This document shows positions 35,801 through 47,247 of a stretch of DNA of 64,000 nt, one piece after another. Made by a program: the position numbers and the translations under genes. The stretch's first letter is position 1. Each line of letters starts with the position of its first letter. The notes beneath the pieces were generated by a model. It was given only the letters and a program-made list of their open reading frames with translations, made no database searches and was not told the origin of the DNA. Source of the stretch: Trichuris trichiura (lineage: Eukaryota > Nematoda > Enoplea > Trichinellida > Trichuridae); contig JBAJFE010000004.1 of NCBI GenBank assembly GCA_037903355.1, positions 2,666,001 through 2,730,000 on the forward strand, given 5' to 3'.

Positions 35801-38800
35801 TACTTGAAAACCGGAAAGACTCGTAGGCGAAGCGACTGCGCAAACAAGATCAGCATTCGAGCTAATCGCGTAATGCTGATTGATTACGACCAAATCATTA
35901 GGACAACAAGAAATTAAGATGCTCAAGTGAAACGCCTACGATAAGCGGCTTGGTTGACCTTTAAGGAAAAAACCATTGAACGGATGTAGGCACTAATTTT
36001 AAAAAATTGTTATGCCTACCTTGGTCTCCTTGGGAACTTGCAAATTGTTCAGCGCCGGCTTGATTCCCCGTCCCACCTGCCAGATGATCGTTTCGGGCGC
36101 GTACCGCTTGAAGGGAAAATCACCAGCCAACAGCTCGAACCAAACGGTGCTTCAAAGATTCAAATTTAAAAAGTAAACAAAAGCGGTATTACATGGCAAT
36201 CTACCCAAAGGAGTACACGTCGCTGGGACCCGAAAACGGCAGCTCCTCAACGCCATCGCCATTCTCTTTGAACTTGAGCAAACTTCGCATCACCTCGGGC
36301 GCCAAATAGGCCAACCAGTGCTCCGGCACGCTAAGGAATTTGCAGCTACAAAAAAAGGCCAACATTACAACCTGGCCACCAACGGCAACTTCAAAGCTTA
36401 CTCGGCGTGGTTCTGCGACCGCAGCAACCGGTGAATGGAAAAAAGACCAAAATCCGTAATCACCACTTTGCTGTTGTTCTCAATGAATACATTTTTTGTG
36501 CGCAAGTCTTTGTGGATGATCTTCTTGCCGTGAAGATAGGACATGCCCTGACAAACTTGGGCGGCCACATTGACGAACCTGCTAAGGTCCCACCGCTCTC
36601 GGCGCACATGCAGAATCGTATGCAAGGTACGCCCTTTGCAAAGATTCATAACGATGCCAAGCCGAGGCGGCTTCATGCAGCAACCCATGAAAAGTATCAA
36701 GTTCTCGTGCCGGGTGCTGCGAAAGGTGGACACCTGCAAGCAAAAAGGGCGCAATGTCTTCATGACCACCTTTTCTGACGACTAAGTAAAATTACTTCAA
36801 CTTTAAACATCTCCAATTGCTTCTCGTCCTCTACGTGATCCATGTTTAGCAATTTCACCGCCACGTCTTGGTGCCAGTAGGCTGCGTGAACTTCGCCAAA
36901 GCGTCCTCTGCCTATTAGGGAATCTTTTTTGAATCGTACTTCTTCTATTGGTATGGTCCATTCCCGCCATGAAGCTGAGCCACCTCGAATCGTGCCTGCA
37001 GACCTGAAAGTAGCACCACACAATAAGCTGATTTGCATACAGCGTCAATTCCCTTACTTAGGCACCCTTCGTACAGTGCCTATCTACTAGAAGAAAACAA
37101 CATACTCTTCATTAGCCAGTTCGCATAATTAAAATAAAAAAAGAACAAAAGACTTAGCCGCTGGGAAGAGTAAAGGCTGAAGGTAAAACGGAAGTTACGA
37201 TGGAAGTGTGGGAAATTATTTGCCTCCGCTTCTAAAGGCTACAGCAAAAAAAACAATGAACTTCAAGCTACATTATTGAAAACAAATTTCAATGCCACTC
37301 CGGGCAACTAAAACACGGGCGAACCCATTGTCGAAGGCATAATGGAGTCTAATAGCCTGCAGCGACGGCCGAGCAAGGCTCGCGTGCGCGCCGCCGACCA
37401 AAGACCGTAATTAGAAATTTAAAGAAATTTCAACTTGGCAATAGTGAATCAATACGAACCAAACGTCTCGGCGCCACTGGTGGCCCCCGAACGTGCTGTC
37501 GTTGCTTCCAAGGCTATCGATCAAATTTTCATCCGGAGAAAGCGTCTGCTCGGAACCCTGAGCATAATTGAACTTGTCGGACGTGTCGGCGCGGACAAAA
37601 GCAAGTTTACCGTTCCGGCGAACGATCCATCCCGACTCATCACCAGCGTACTTCCGGCGCTGCCATTCTCCTCGCTCTCCCTCGACTCGGCGCTAAAATC
37701 AGGGTAACAAAAAAAAATTAAAGCAAGCCCAAAGGACATATGCAAATTAGTGACACTTACACTCCATTCTGCAATTCTATGTTGATCACCGGTACTTCGG
37801 GCATGACATCTGCAACGTATAAGCTTATGAAATTTGCATATAAGCTTAGAAGAGACCTGTACCGGTGAATGAAAACTTGGGCCGATGTTGAATGGATACA
37901 CCTGGCGAATGGACAAATGCGGCCACAGCGGGTGCCGGAGTCGACGGTGCCGAACTGTTACAACTGCTCGAGCTGGCCGAGTCGAAACGATCCGGATAGG
38001 CGTTCAAGTAGCTGTTGGATACGGATGATGGAATTTTGCCGGATTGAGCCGGCTGCGGAGAACGCTTCTCCTCGCTGCTCACATCCCAGCTTCCTGCAAA
38101 CATTGCAACATATAAAATGTTAATCGCATAATGCGCGCAGCAATTTATCAAAATTTTATTGACACCTCGACAAGGCTCATGGAACACAAGCAACACGTAC
38201 AATGCCAACCGACGAATGCAGGAGCTGCTCAACGTTCGGCGCTGCGGGTACTTGTTTACCGGGACAGAAAATAAAATTTGCATAGTTAAAAGTTTTCAAT
38301 AAACAACATAACGTAACAACTGAGCATACGAGCCGGCAAAGAATAAGCTGTCAACCGTACGACATGGAAGGACGCCTGCTCATCAAGCTACTATAGTTTT
38401 CAAGAAAACGTTGGGTAGCAAAAACAACAACGGCCAACTGACCGCGAAAAATATTCGCGCTGTCACTTCTCTATGCAACATTGTTAAATGCTTCGCATAG
38501 AGGTAGTATGGCGGCGTAGCCCGGAAAATTTTTGCAAAACGTACGAATTGCAGCTTATCGTTCCGGCCACCAACGGTAGCAGGAGGAACGAAGTTACGAA
38601 TCGTAAAAGATAAGCTTCCAAAAAAGGAGAATATACCTTAAAAAAGCGTTCGGAAAATTTTTTTCAAGCCTTCGCGTACTAACGAGAATCAATTGTGATT
38701 TTGAACAACTCGCTTTCGCGATCCTTTTTTATTCTATAAAAGATTGACCGCTTGGCAAGGCTTTAATTCAAATATGATTGTCTTCAAACTCCTTCGAACA

Positions 38801-41800
38801 ACTACCAAATGGGCTTGTTTTGAAAAAGTTAAATCTGAAGGAGCTGACAAGCCCTAGTATGAATTTGCATATTTTCAATTGAACGTAAATCTAAGCGTTC
38901 CCGAAAATTCCGTGGCCTCAACGGCAGCGCTGTTGCCTTCGACCGAGAAAAGAAGACGTAGGCAAAATTGGACCTAATTTGGGCGCCAACAACCTTCGGC
39001 ATAAAGAAAAGCTTTCAACTCAACTCGTTGAACAAAGCCGCGCGTTTCAATAGCAAACAGTAAGCTAACAGCTTTCGAAAAAGTTGCGCGCATATTGCAG
39101 CAGCCAAAAAAAACAGCTAAGAGCAAAAATGGAAATTTCTTCTCGTCAATACACGTTGATTATGCAAATTTTGTAATTTTCAAAAGAAAAAGAAAAATCG
39201 ATCAACTCGACGCGCCTTTCGCGCTTCTTTAGCCTCGTCGCGGCGATCATTGGCGAGTTCAAAGAAAAAAACCTACAAAAATCGAAACCGTCTACAAAGA
39301 AAAAATTTAGCATCTTGCAAGTAGGCTTCGCTAAAAATTAAGGATTTGCGAGCATGAGAATTCCGCGTCGCTTGCAAACTGTCCTAACTTGCATCTTGTA
39401 GCAATAATTAAATTTGCAAATTTAATGAAGTCAACGGTAGGACGGAATACATCGGCAAAGTAGGAAGAATGAGACAGGAATGTGCTCGGCGTAGACGCTT
39501 GAAAGTACAAAAGATAAAAGCTCAAAGATGAAAACATAATTAGCATACGACCTCCGCACACCTACGCTTTGCCTTATCTGTAGCGTCAAAGTAATCGATA
39601 TTTGAACTAACATTTCGTTAAGCAGTTTACGGAAGCTAAAGAATAACATTTGAACATTACTGCCTTCACGAATGGAGCGATTTTAAAAATTGCAAGTCGC
39701 TTCATCTTACGGTGACGCAAACCTACTTCCGCATAAATTTAAATAAATAAAATGTTACTCTTAAAGGAATTCCGCGAGGACATAGTATTTATGTTTAAAA
39801 ATTTGCATAAACAACGCGCGGACAGCGCTGGCCAACAAACTCTAAGAGAATAGGCCACTCGAAATTCTAAAATGTTTACGTGTAAGCTCACGCGTAGAGA
39901 CCGACAAGGCGGGAAAAAAGACGAACCCCCCAAAAAAGGCCTACGGTCGTTTGAAACTTTGCCCATCGATCAATGAGCAATAATAACCTTGCGTACATTG
40001 AGCAGGCGCGCAGCTTAAATGGCTAAACTAAATGGGAAACAATTTACGATCAAAACTCGGTAGCGCCCAAGTCGTTCGAAAAAGGCTAAGCGAACGTTCG
40101 GGTGCCGCCTCCTTAACCAAATGATTTCCAACGAAAGCAACAAAATCGACCCGTCAAAAGTTGCTTTCAACTTTCAAGATAAAAAAAAGCCTTCGCCAGC
40201 AAATGTCGACAACGCGGCGAAGCGTAGAGAGAGAGAGAGAGAAGAAAAAAATTGTCGCAAGACAATTTGTCGTGACGTCATCGTTATTGTCGTCGTCACG
40301 AGGATGTCTCCAACGAAAAATCGACTTATCTCAAAAGTTGGAAAGGCGACCAGCCGAGCGCGAATGCCGTCGGTGGGAGAAAAGCGGCAAAACAAATTCG
40401 TCGAGAGTCAATTGATCATCACGTGGCCTAGCAACAACAACAAATGTTGGCCGCTCGTGTTTATCTCTCTAATCGGCAACCAAATTGACGATGAAGAAGA
40501 AGAAGATTAAAAAATATCGATTCCCATTTTTAAAAATTAACAAAGAGTTGCGCCGCTGCACGTTACCCTCTTCGTTTCCCAAAACGAGCAGCTCGTATAT
40601 TTGGCGCATTCGTCTTGCGGTTAGACCGCAAGTGGGACCAATCTTCTCCTTGCAAACGCTGTGAATTTTCATCCTTAAAAAAAAACCAAATTCGAACCAA
40701 CGTTTCTCAAGTTGGACGCGAGAGGCGTACTTGCAATCCGAGCATCTTTCGCCCGTCAAGCCGAGCGGTCTTGAGCAAACGTGACACTGAGACATCGACG
40801 GCTTCCACATTCGGACAAAGCGATGATTGATGTTGTGCAACATGCGGACATTGCCGCGGGGCGATCTGGGAGCGTAAGTGCCTGAAAGCAATTGGACATG
40901 CAGCTTGGATCGACGGTAAACTTTCTTTTTCAAAAAAAAATAGGCAGCATTTTTACTTACTGGTTGAACAAGACTCGCAACCGCTGTCGGGTGAAACGGC
41001 CGCGCTACTGCCGGCAGGATCGGTACCCGTTGTTGGGCCGTTGCTGTTGTGGAACAGGCAACTGGACTTCGACTTTGCGTACGAACCAAGATCGGCACCT
41101 TTTGAACCGCCGAGCCCACCGCTAACTATGGAATTCAGGTAAACGCCGGCTTTGCGCATAACGGCGCCTGAATCGACCAAAGGATTGATCGGCGTCGGCT
41201 TGCCGCGCACAATCTTCTTAGGCAAATTGGATTCATGAGATCTACTGCGAATCATGTGAGGAACGCAGTCGTTGGGCGCGCAAGTGGAGCAACTGGATGA
41301 CGAGGATTTGAGTAGTACGGATGCCGGTTGCGCTGCCTGTCCCGACAAAAGCAGCTTATCCTCGTCTTGACCATTCGATATGGCCATATTCAAATCGTAC
41401 GCCAGGGGATTGGTCAGAATCAAACCTGGACTAGAAGGAGGCGTTACGGTTGGCAGAGAATTCTGCGAGATGTTTGAACCAACGCCGGAATCTGAAGCAC
41501 CAGAATCGGCGCCGCCTTGGTCACTACCGCCGTTGGCGGGAAGTCGACTACTATCGACCGCCAACCCTTGACTAGCACCCAATTGGGGCGACTTGCTCGC
41601 CTGAGAGCATCGCTCGAATCGGTCAAAACCGATCCAAGCAAGATCGGCATCCGGCGGTTCCTCTTTTGGTTTTGTGCCGCTGTTGAACATCCAATGGCTG
41701 GCGTACCAGCGTAAATTTTGAGCAGCCCTGACAAAACGGCGCCTGTCCTCACCCTTGACGGAACAACGGTCGCAAAGGGCAAACAGCTGCGCATCGTCCA

Positions 41801-44800
41801 ACGTAAGTAGCTCGTCGACGTCTTGTAGCTCACTTGCAAGCGCCTGAAGAGAAAACGACAAACTTCCGGTTTATTTTTCTTTTCAAAAAAAAATTTGCAT
41901 AAACTCAAGTAAACAAAGGCAACTTGCCTGCGCGGAGCGTTGATCCAAGTTGACAATTTCCAGCCACAGGTGCAAACCGCCGAAGGAGCTCAGGTTGCAT
42001 TCCTTGCGGCAAGCGAGCACCTTCGATTTCAGGAACAATATGCGACTGACCAACTTGACAAGTTTACCCTTCAAAAAAAAAATAGGATCAATTGATTTTA
42101 ACTCGCGCGCGCGCGCAATTGCAACTTTGGTCAGCCGTTGCCGCAAAAGAGGAAAAAAAAGGGAATGACCAATTTATTCGCTTTGCAAAAAAGGGCAAAA
42201 GAAAGCAAAGGAAAAAAAGACGCGCGCCAATGGACAAAGGAGGAAATAAATCAAATTGCGTCGTCGCTGTCCAGCTTGCCGAAGCGACATATTTTTGGAC
42301 ATTGAAGAATTGGCCGCGCTTCCAACAAGAAGACGTCACGTTGGCGAAACGCAAAATCAATTACGCATTGACGACATGATGCTTTTCGAGCTCAACTCTG
42401 TTTGACCATTACAAATGGCATTGCGGTGTTTGCCCGGTCGCTTCCATACGCGCACTTGTCAACTTGACGGCTAAGCTCATTTAAATATGCGCTAATTCAT
42501 ATAGCAAGTAGGAATTTGCGTCATAAGGCCTACATAACTTTAATTACTCTCGTTGACGGACGCAAAGCCGCGAGCGCAAATGCTTTGAAGTTGATCGTTG
42601 CACAATCGCGACGGATTGCTAAAAATGGAAACGGGCGCGCTCGCCCATTATCGTCGAAGAACAAAAAGATAATAGGTGTTTACGCTAAGTGACCAATTTT
42701 AATTAGCGGAAGCGCCAAGCGGCTTTCGAAGCGTCGACGCGTATGCAAATGAGCTTCGGAAAACTTTTCCAATCACCCAACAACCGCTCACGATGGTTTA
42801 ACAACTTCCTTCCAACGTGAAAACATTACCGTTGGGAAAGTTTGCTAATCGTCGGTTACCACTTTGAAATAATTGGCATTGCGAAAAATCGATACGGCAA
42901 AGTGAAAAGAGGACAATGGCCGATCGGATGTGCACCCGCAAAGCGACAGAGAAATTTAAATGTCCGCTAAAAGGGGTTTCCGCGAGATTGGAATTTCTAT
43001 TTAAAAAAAAGCTGACGACTAAATTGTCGACGAGCTTCGAAGCGTCAAAATCTTCGGTGCCCAATTAGCGAACACTTCTTTTTAAAATTACAAAGTCGAA
43101 TAGCAATTGAAATTGAAATAATTAGAGGCGCGCTGTAAGCAAAAACTACGGCTACTTCGACGGGGCGCCGGAAAAAGCGTCTAATAAATAACAGTAAATC
43201 AAGCTAGCTGCATTTGGAAGTAACGGGAATGGTCACGAACGTTTGTACAACGCCTAAAAGAGTAGCATTGGTCAATTCACATTTCTGAGACTCTTAATGA
43301 TTGGCTCTCCCCGATTCGCGAAGAACTCACAAGTATTCAGTCGGTTATGGTTCAAATTTTCTATTACTGACAATATGCAGAATAAACTGAACTTTGAGCT
43401 CATCCGACGTGCTCTACGTCATTCGAATTGTCGATACAAAAAAAAATATTAATGCGTGAGGCGTTATGACGCAACGAAAAGTCACCCAAACAATTGGAGA
43501 GTGCTTGACCGATTTTTGGGATCATTGTGTGAGCACACTTTTTCAATAATTTCAAATGCCGATGAATGCTTATTGCCAACCAACAAAAACGATCGATTCG
43601 AGGGACGACCATCTTTTCAACAAATGCGTCAACGCGGCAAAAAGCTTTTGACGCCATTTTCAAAAAATTTACAAAAAAGCAATTCGCTTAAATTTTCAAA
43701 AGGGTGCATATGCAAATTTATGCCGCGGATTAGAATATTAAAAAAACCTTGCACAGCTTCAGTGACCAATCGAATTAAAAGACTATCTCCTCAGCGCATT
43801 GCGCAAAAGCCGTAAGCCGACCGTTAAATGATAAGGAAATATTTTGCATAAGAAGGTTGATTTTAAAAAAGCAGCAATATGAAAAGCTATCGAAATTGTA
43901 CTTTGAAAAAGTAGTTGCAAAATATAGCAAATAATCAAGCTTAATTTCGAGAGGGAAATCAAACGAGGGCGTACACAATTAGAAGAAGAAAAATTAATAG
44001 GCTGAAGACAATGACAATGTACCTGCGCATACTTTATGATAAGGCACGATTCTCAATCTCGGAGAGGCTAATGGTTCGAATACTTTGTTAAAAGATTTTG
44101 GCAGCGTTGTTAACAAAGTTTTGCACGAGAATAGCTCAGCGATGTTCGGAGAAAAGTTGAGAATGTTCAAGCTTCGCCATGGAAGGTATCATTTCATAGC
44201 AAACACCGAGTAAGCGTGACGTAGTGAAATTTTGGAGATAGTCTATCAAAGGAGATAAGAAGCGATACTCGCGGCGGGCAAAAGCGTTGTCCTGTAGACG
44301 CTTTAATAATTTATGCTCCATTCAAGCAAACTTCCTCAGTTTCAATAGATAGCATTCTGTTGCTTGGATTTCAACCTTTACAACTGAGCTAATCTATACT
44401 GCAAAGCATTCCCTAAAGAAACAATTGGTAAAAATAAGTCATAGGGGTTTTCAAGAACGCGCAAAAGCTTAAATAGCAATGAACATCCAACCTTCAGTGA
44501 GCATTAGAGAAGCCACGGCAGGTGGATGCGCAAAAGCAAAACGCGATAAAAAGAGCTACATTTTACCAACATAGAAGGCGGCGCATAAACGAAATATCGG
44601 CTACCTCAACTAAGGCGCTTAAGCGATTAAAAAGCCAACTGTTGCCTTCGAATTGCGCAAGCTCATATAACAATATTATGCAGGAATGAAAGATGCGCAG
44701 CCGTACACATTCGCGTCCTGTCGCGAAGGAACAAGTGGAACCAAAAAAATGCAATTACCTCTCGTTCCTTCAGGAATGGCTCGATTTCGCTGAAGACGAC

Positions 44801-44905
44801 ATTGTTCTGCGCCCGGTGCTTTCGCAAATTTTCCGCGTTCACTCGCACAATGTACTGAGTGTCGTTCAATTCCTGCAGCAGCGCGCAGAGACTGTCATCG
44901 CCCAT
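32812..44905 (-). CDS. ksr: kinase suppressor of Ras (KSR)
   Basis: Scaffold pseudokinase of the RAF-MEK-ERK pathway. Fourteen exons join in frame to 945 residues: 44905-44759, 42068-41928, 41843-40961, 40881-40731, 40673-40567, 38093-37863, 37809-37761, 37692-37611, 37557-37478, 37003-36796, 36733-36402, 36345-36205, 36149-36020, 32967-32812. CA1 spans exons 1-3 (NDTQYIVRVNAENLRKH; KLVKLVSRILFLKSKVLACR). A C1 domain with all zinc ligands (HRFVRMWKPSMSQCHVC; CSDCKMKIHSVCKEKIGPTC) spans exons 4-5. The kinase domain begins WTIPIEEVRFKKDSLIGRGR and has HKDLRTKN for HRD, ITDFGLF, and CWAFRLGDRPSF at its end. HKD is typical of KSR. The beta-3 Lys is kept (VAVKLL), unlike vertebrate KSRs. Intron 2 begins with GC. 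The exon 9/10 junction is the least certain. Confidence 0.95.
33480..34940. repeat. tandem array of ~85-bp units in last KSR intron
   Basis: About 16 imperfect copies, period near 85 bp, in the 3.05-kb final intron of KSR. Each unit has an inverted-repeat core (aaaaaatttgcat, a GC-rich centre, atgcaaattttttc) and a spacer of the type ttcagctcgaccgttaaggc followed by tgggaatttgaactt. Two core versions recur, one centred on GCGTCGACG or a close variant and one on CTCGCCGGCGATC, partly alternating as if the higher-order unit were about 170 bp. Each core supplies opposed ATTTGCAT/ATGCAAAT octamers. Confidence 0.9.
40227..40242. repeat. GA microsatellite
   Basis: Short (GA)n run inside a KSR intron. 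It lies in an open plus-strand frame that is not a gene. Confidence 0.8.
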
Positions 44906-46552
44906 TGGCCAGCAAACCGAACCAAAAAGCTTCTAGCGATCAACGGATAAGCTACGACGGCAACGACCACTTCACATTGCCCAGAGAACTGCTAGTCTCT
45001 ACAGTAACACACGCCTTTAAAGTAAGCAGGTCATAATTACAGTAGGAAAGAAATTTGAGAAGGCATACTAGGAAGCAGCTACGGGTTGCTGGCGGTTACT
45101 TTTGCTTGAAAATCAATTTTATACGCTTTATTATTTGACGCGCTTAAACAATCGGTCAATTTGTCCAAAAAAGGCAGGTGAGACAATATATATTTGCTAT
45201 GACATTCAAATAGCTAAATCAGTGAATTTGCGTGATGTATGTTGTTGCAGAATTAGCTGTGGCAAAGCTTTATTGAGTTTTTTTTGATGAACGAAGCATT
45301 CCTGCTGTTTTATTTATTTTTTAAGGTTTAATTCGCTCAAATATGGGTCTAAAAACAATTAACCTATCGGACTAAGGCTTGTTTAAAAAATTTCAATTGC
45401 CTCGCAGCTTGCCCAATGAATATTTCGGTCTTTTCAATAAAACGCACGTGGGGTACTGTAGTTGGAACTAAAATCAAGTTCCATTCGTTCAGGTTACTGC
45501 AGACCGTTTAAACTAAAGTAAATGCTGACCTTAGATTTAAACTTAGGCAGCCTACGGTTAGCGCGGTTAGCAGAGACCAGTTTTTGGGCTTAACCGTAGG
45601 CTGCACGAGGTTAGCTGCAGGAACCGAAGTTGATTTAAGCATGACATACAGTATTTAGCGATGATCTGACGAAAAAATCTTAAAACATTTTACTTGGAAT
45701 GTCGAAACTGTTGTAGGCGATAATATTCACTTATTTGGGCATGCAGTTCATAAATAGGTATACAAATGCGCTACTTATTAACTTAGGCTGTTTCAAAACT
45801 TGCTAAAAATAATAAATCCTAAGTTATTTGTACCAATCGATAGTAACGACGTTTTTTTCGACAGCTCACTGGCCGAGTACCTGCATATATTTTGAACGTT
45901 TACAGTAAACCGTGACATGGCATTTGAAGGCTTCTGACGTTTTATTTTCCGTTGAAAAGTTTTGGCACGACTTTTTCTGCAACCAAAGTGGCAGACTTGC
46001 TAAACGGGTTAGGGAATCGTTCTTTTAATGATCAATTTCAAATTCGACTGTTCAAATTCAAATTTGCGACTGTTTTCAGGTTTGCATGTCAGCAGTACGA
46101 TCTGGCAAGTGTTCTACGTTATGTTGAAAGCCGCATGAGATCATATTCAGATGAACTGTCGGTACCTGGCTTCCCTCTTTCATATGTAAAAAAGCTATAG
46201 AAGAATTTCTGTCGTTTTCGAAGACAAAACAGAGGCAGTATGGGACTTCTCGAATGAGATAATCAATCAGCGGACGAATTTCGAAAGCTAACAACATTGA
46301 ATAAACTATCTCTGTCTTAATCTCTTCTGGTCCTTTCAGTACACAAACAGTTCACAGCCTCTTGACAAGCTGCTTCAAGGAACAGTGTTCGCCAGTTTTC
46401 GCTTACTCCCACAGCAGCGAGGATTCGAAAAATCCTTAATACAAGCAACGCATCGACGCTAACTATACGGTAAAAACAATTATTTTCTTGCACTCAGCGA
46501 ACATCTGTTCAATTAAAGCAAACGCACCTTAAAAAATTACATTTAGGACTAG
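44906..46552. other. intergenic between KSR and DPH4
   Basis: No supported gene. A 13-bp perfect inverted repeat (cagcctacggtta at 45549-45561 against 45592-45604) contains TTAGGC-like motifs. It probably includes the KSR promoter at its left edge. An open frame at 45952-46200 (+) has a possible splice acceptor but no recognisable content. Confidence 0.45.
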
Positions 46553-46966
46553 CTAAACGTAAAAGTGGTAACAAAGTGAGCAATTCGAACAGGGAACGCA
46601 TACGAAATCGCATCCGTACTGTTGGTCCTTAAGAGAAAGCAGGTAGCAACCACCGCAATAGCATTCGATGGAAACGGATCCTCGACCGAAGTCTTTGCCA
46701 AGAAGTTCCAAAAGCGTACATTTCCCATTGTTCAAACAGCATTTACGACGAAGTCGTTGCTCGCGAAGCCAACAATCGTAAGCTCGTCTTGAAACAGGAT
46801 CGCGCAAGATGGTCCACGCTTGAACGACCTTTTGGAATAAGTAACTATCAACACCTTCGTTCGATCTGTCCGGATGGGTTAGCAGAAGAGCGCGCCGATA
46901 GGCTTGCTTCAACTCCTCAGCGCTTGAAGTGCTTTCGCAAGACAAAGCATCGTACAGGGAAGACAT
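46553..46966 (-). CDS. DPH4: diphthamide biosynthesis J-protein DPH4 (DNAJC24)
   Basis: A 137-residue single-exon protein. The N-terminal J domain has ELKQAYRRALLLTHPDRS, with the HPD motif at residues 31-33, and AWTILRDPVSRRAYDCWL. The C-terminal CSL-type zinc finger has CYCGGCYLLS and CSNC, giving the paired-Cys pattern of DPH3/DPH4 proteins. This J plus CSL-finger arrangement is specific to DPH4, which assists the DPH1-DPH2 iron-sulphur enzyme in the first step of diphthamide formation on elongation factor 2. The MSSLYDAL ATG is chosen because the J domain begins there; an open frame extends further upstream but is unlike the family. The start lies 281 bp from the APAF1 start in head-to-head orientation. 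Confidence 0.88.
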   Translation of the reverse strand: MSSLYDALSCESTSSAEELKQAYRRALLLTHPDRSNEGVDSYLFQKVVQAWTILRDPVSRRAYDCWLREQRLRRKCCLNNGKCTLLELLGKDFGRGSVSIECYCGGCYLLSLKDQQYGCDFVCVPCSNCSLCYHFYV

Positions 46967-47247
46967 GGAGCCACCTGGGAGCAAAACACCAACTTTAGGA
47001 CGTAGCCAACCTGCCGCAGCCTGAAAATCAATTCGATCAATCAAGAAAAAGTCAACGTTTACACACATTTCACCCGAAGGAATTTGCTGCCTAATGCATC
47101 GATGATTGCACGCTAATTCTACAGTCCGATAAACTGTTGCGTTCTGCTTTGCGAATAAAAGATTTTCAAGTTTGGCTTACTGTAACAAGTAATCCCTTTC
47201 CCTATGGTCTCCTAGCGGTTGTTTGCTGTTCTCGCGGCACTTCGAAA
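46967..47247. promoter_or_regulatory. putative bidirectional promoter DPH4/APAF1
   Basis: A 281-bp interval between divergent start codons. No TATA box is obvious. That it drives both genes is inferred only from geometry. Confidence 0.4.

Noticed and set aside
35693..35926. Minus-strand frames between the KSR kinase exons and the repeat array
   Set aside because: The phase-0 junction 36020 to 32967 gives an uninterrupted KSR kinase C-terminus, so this is intron.
40121..40510. 129-codon plus-strand frame rich in Lys, Arg and Glu
   Set aside because: It lies within a KSR intron, has low-complexity composition around a GA microsatellite, and has no domain.
45952..46297. Candidate exons between KSR and DPH4 on either strand
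   Set aside because: A plausible acceptor exists near 46080, but no family resemblance and no adjoining exons were found.
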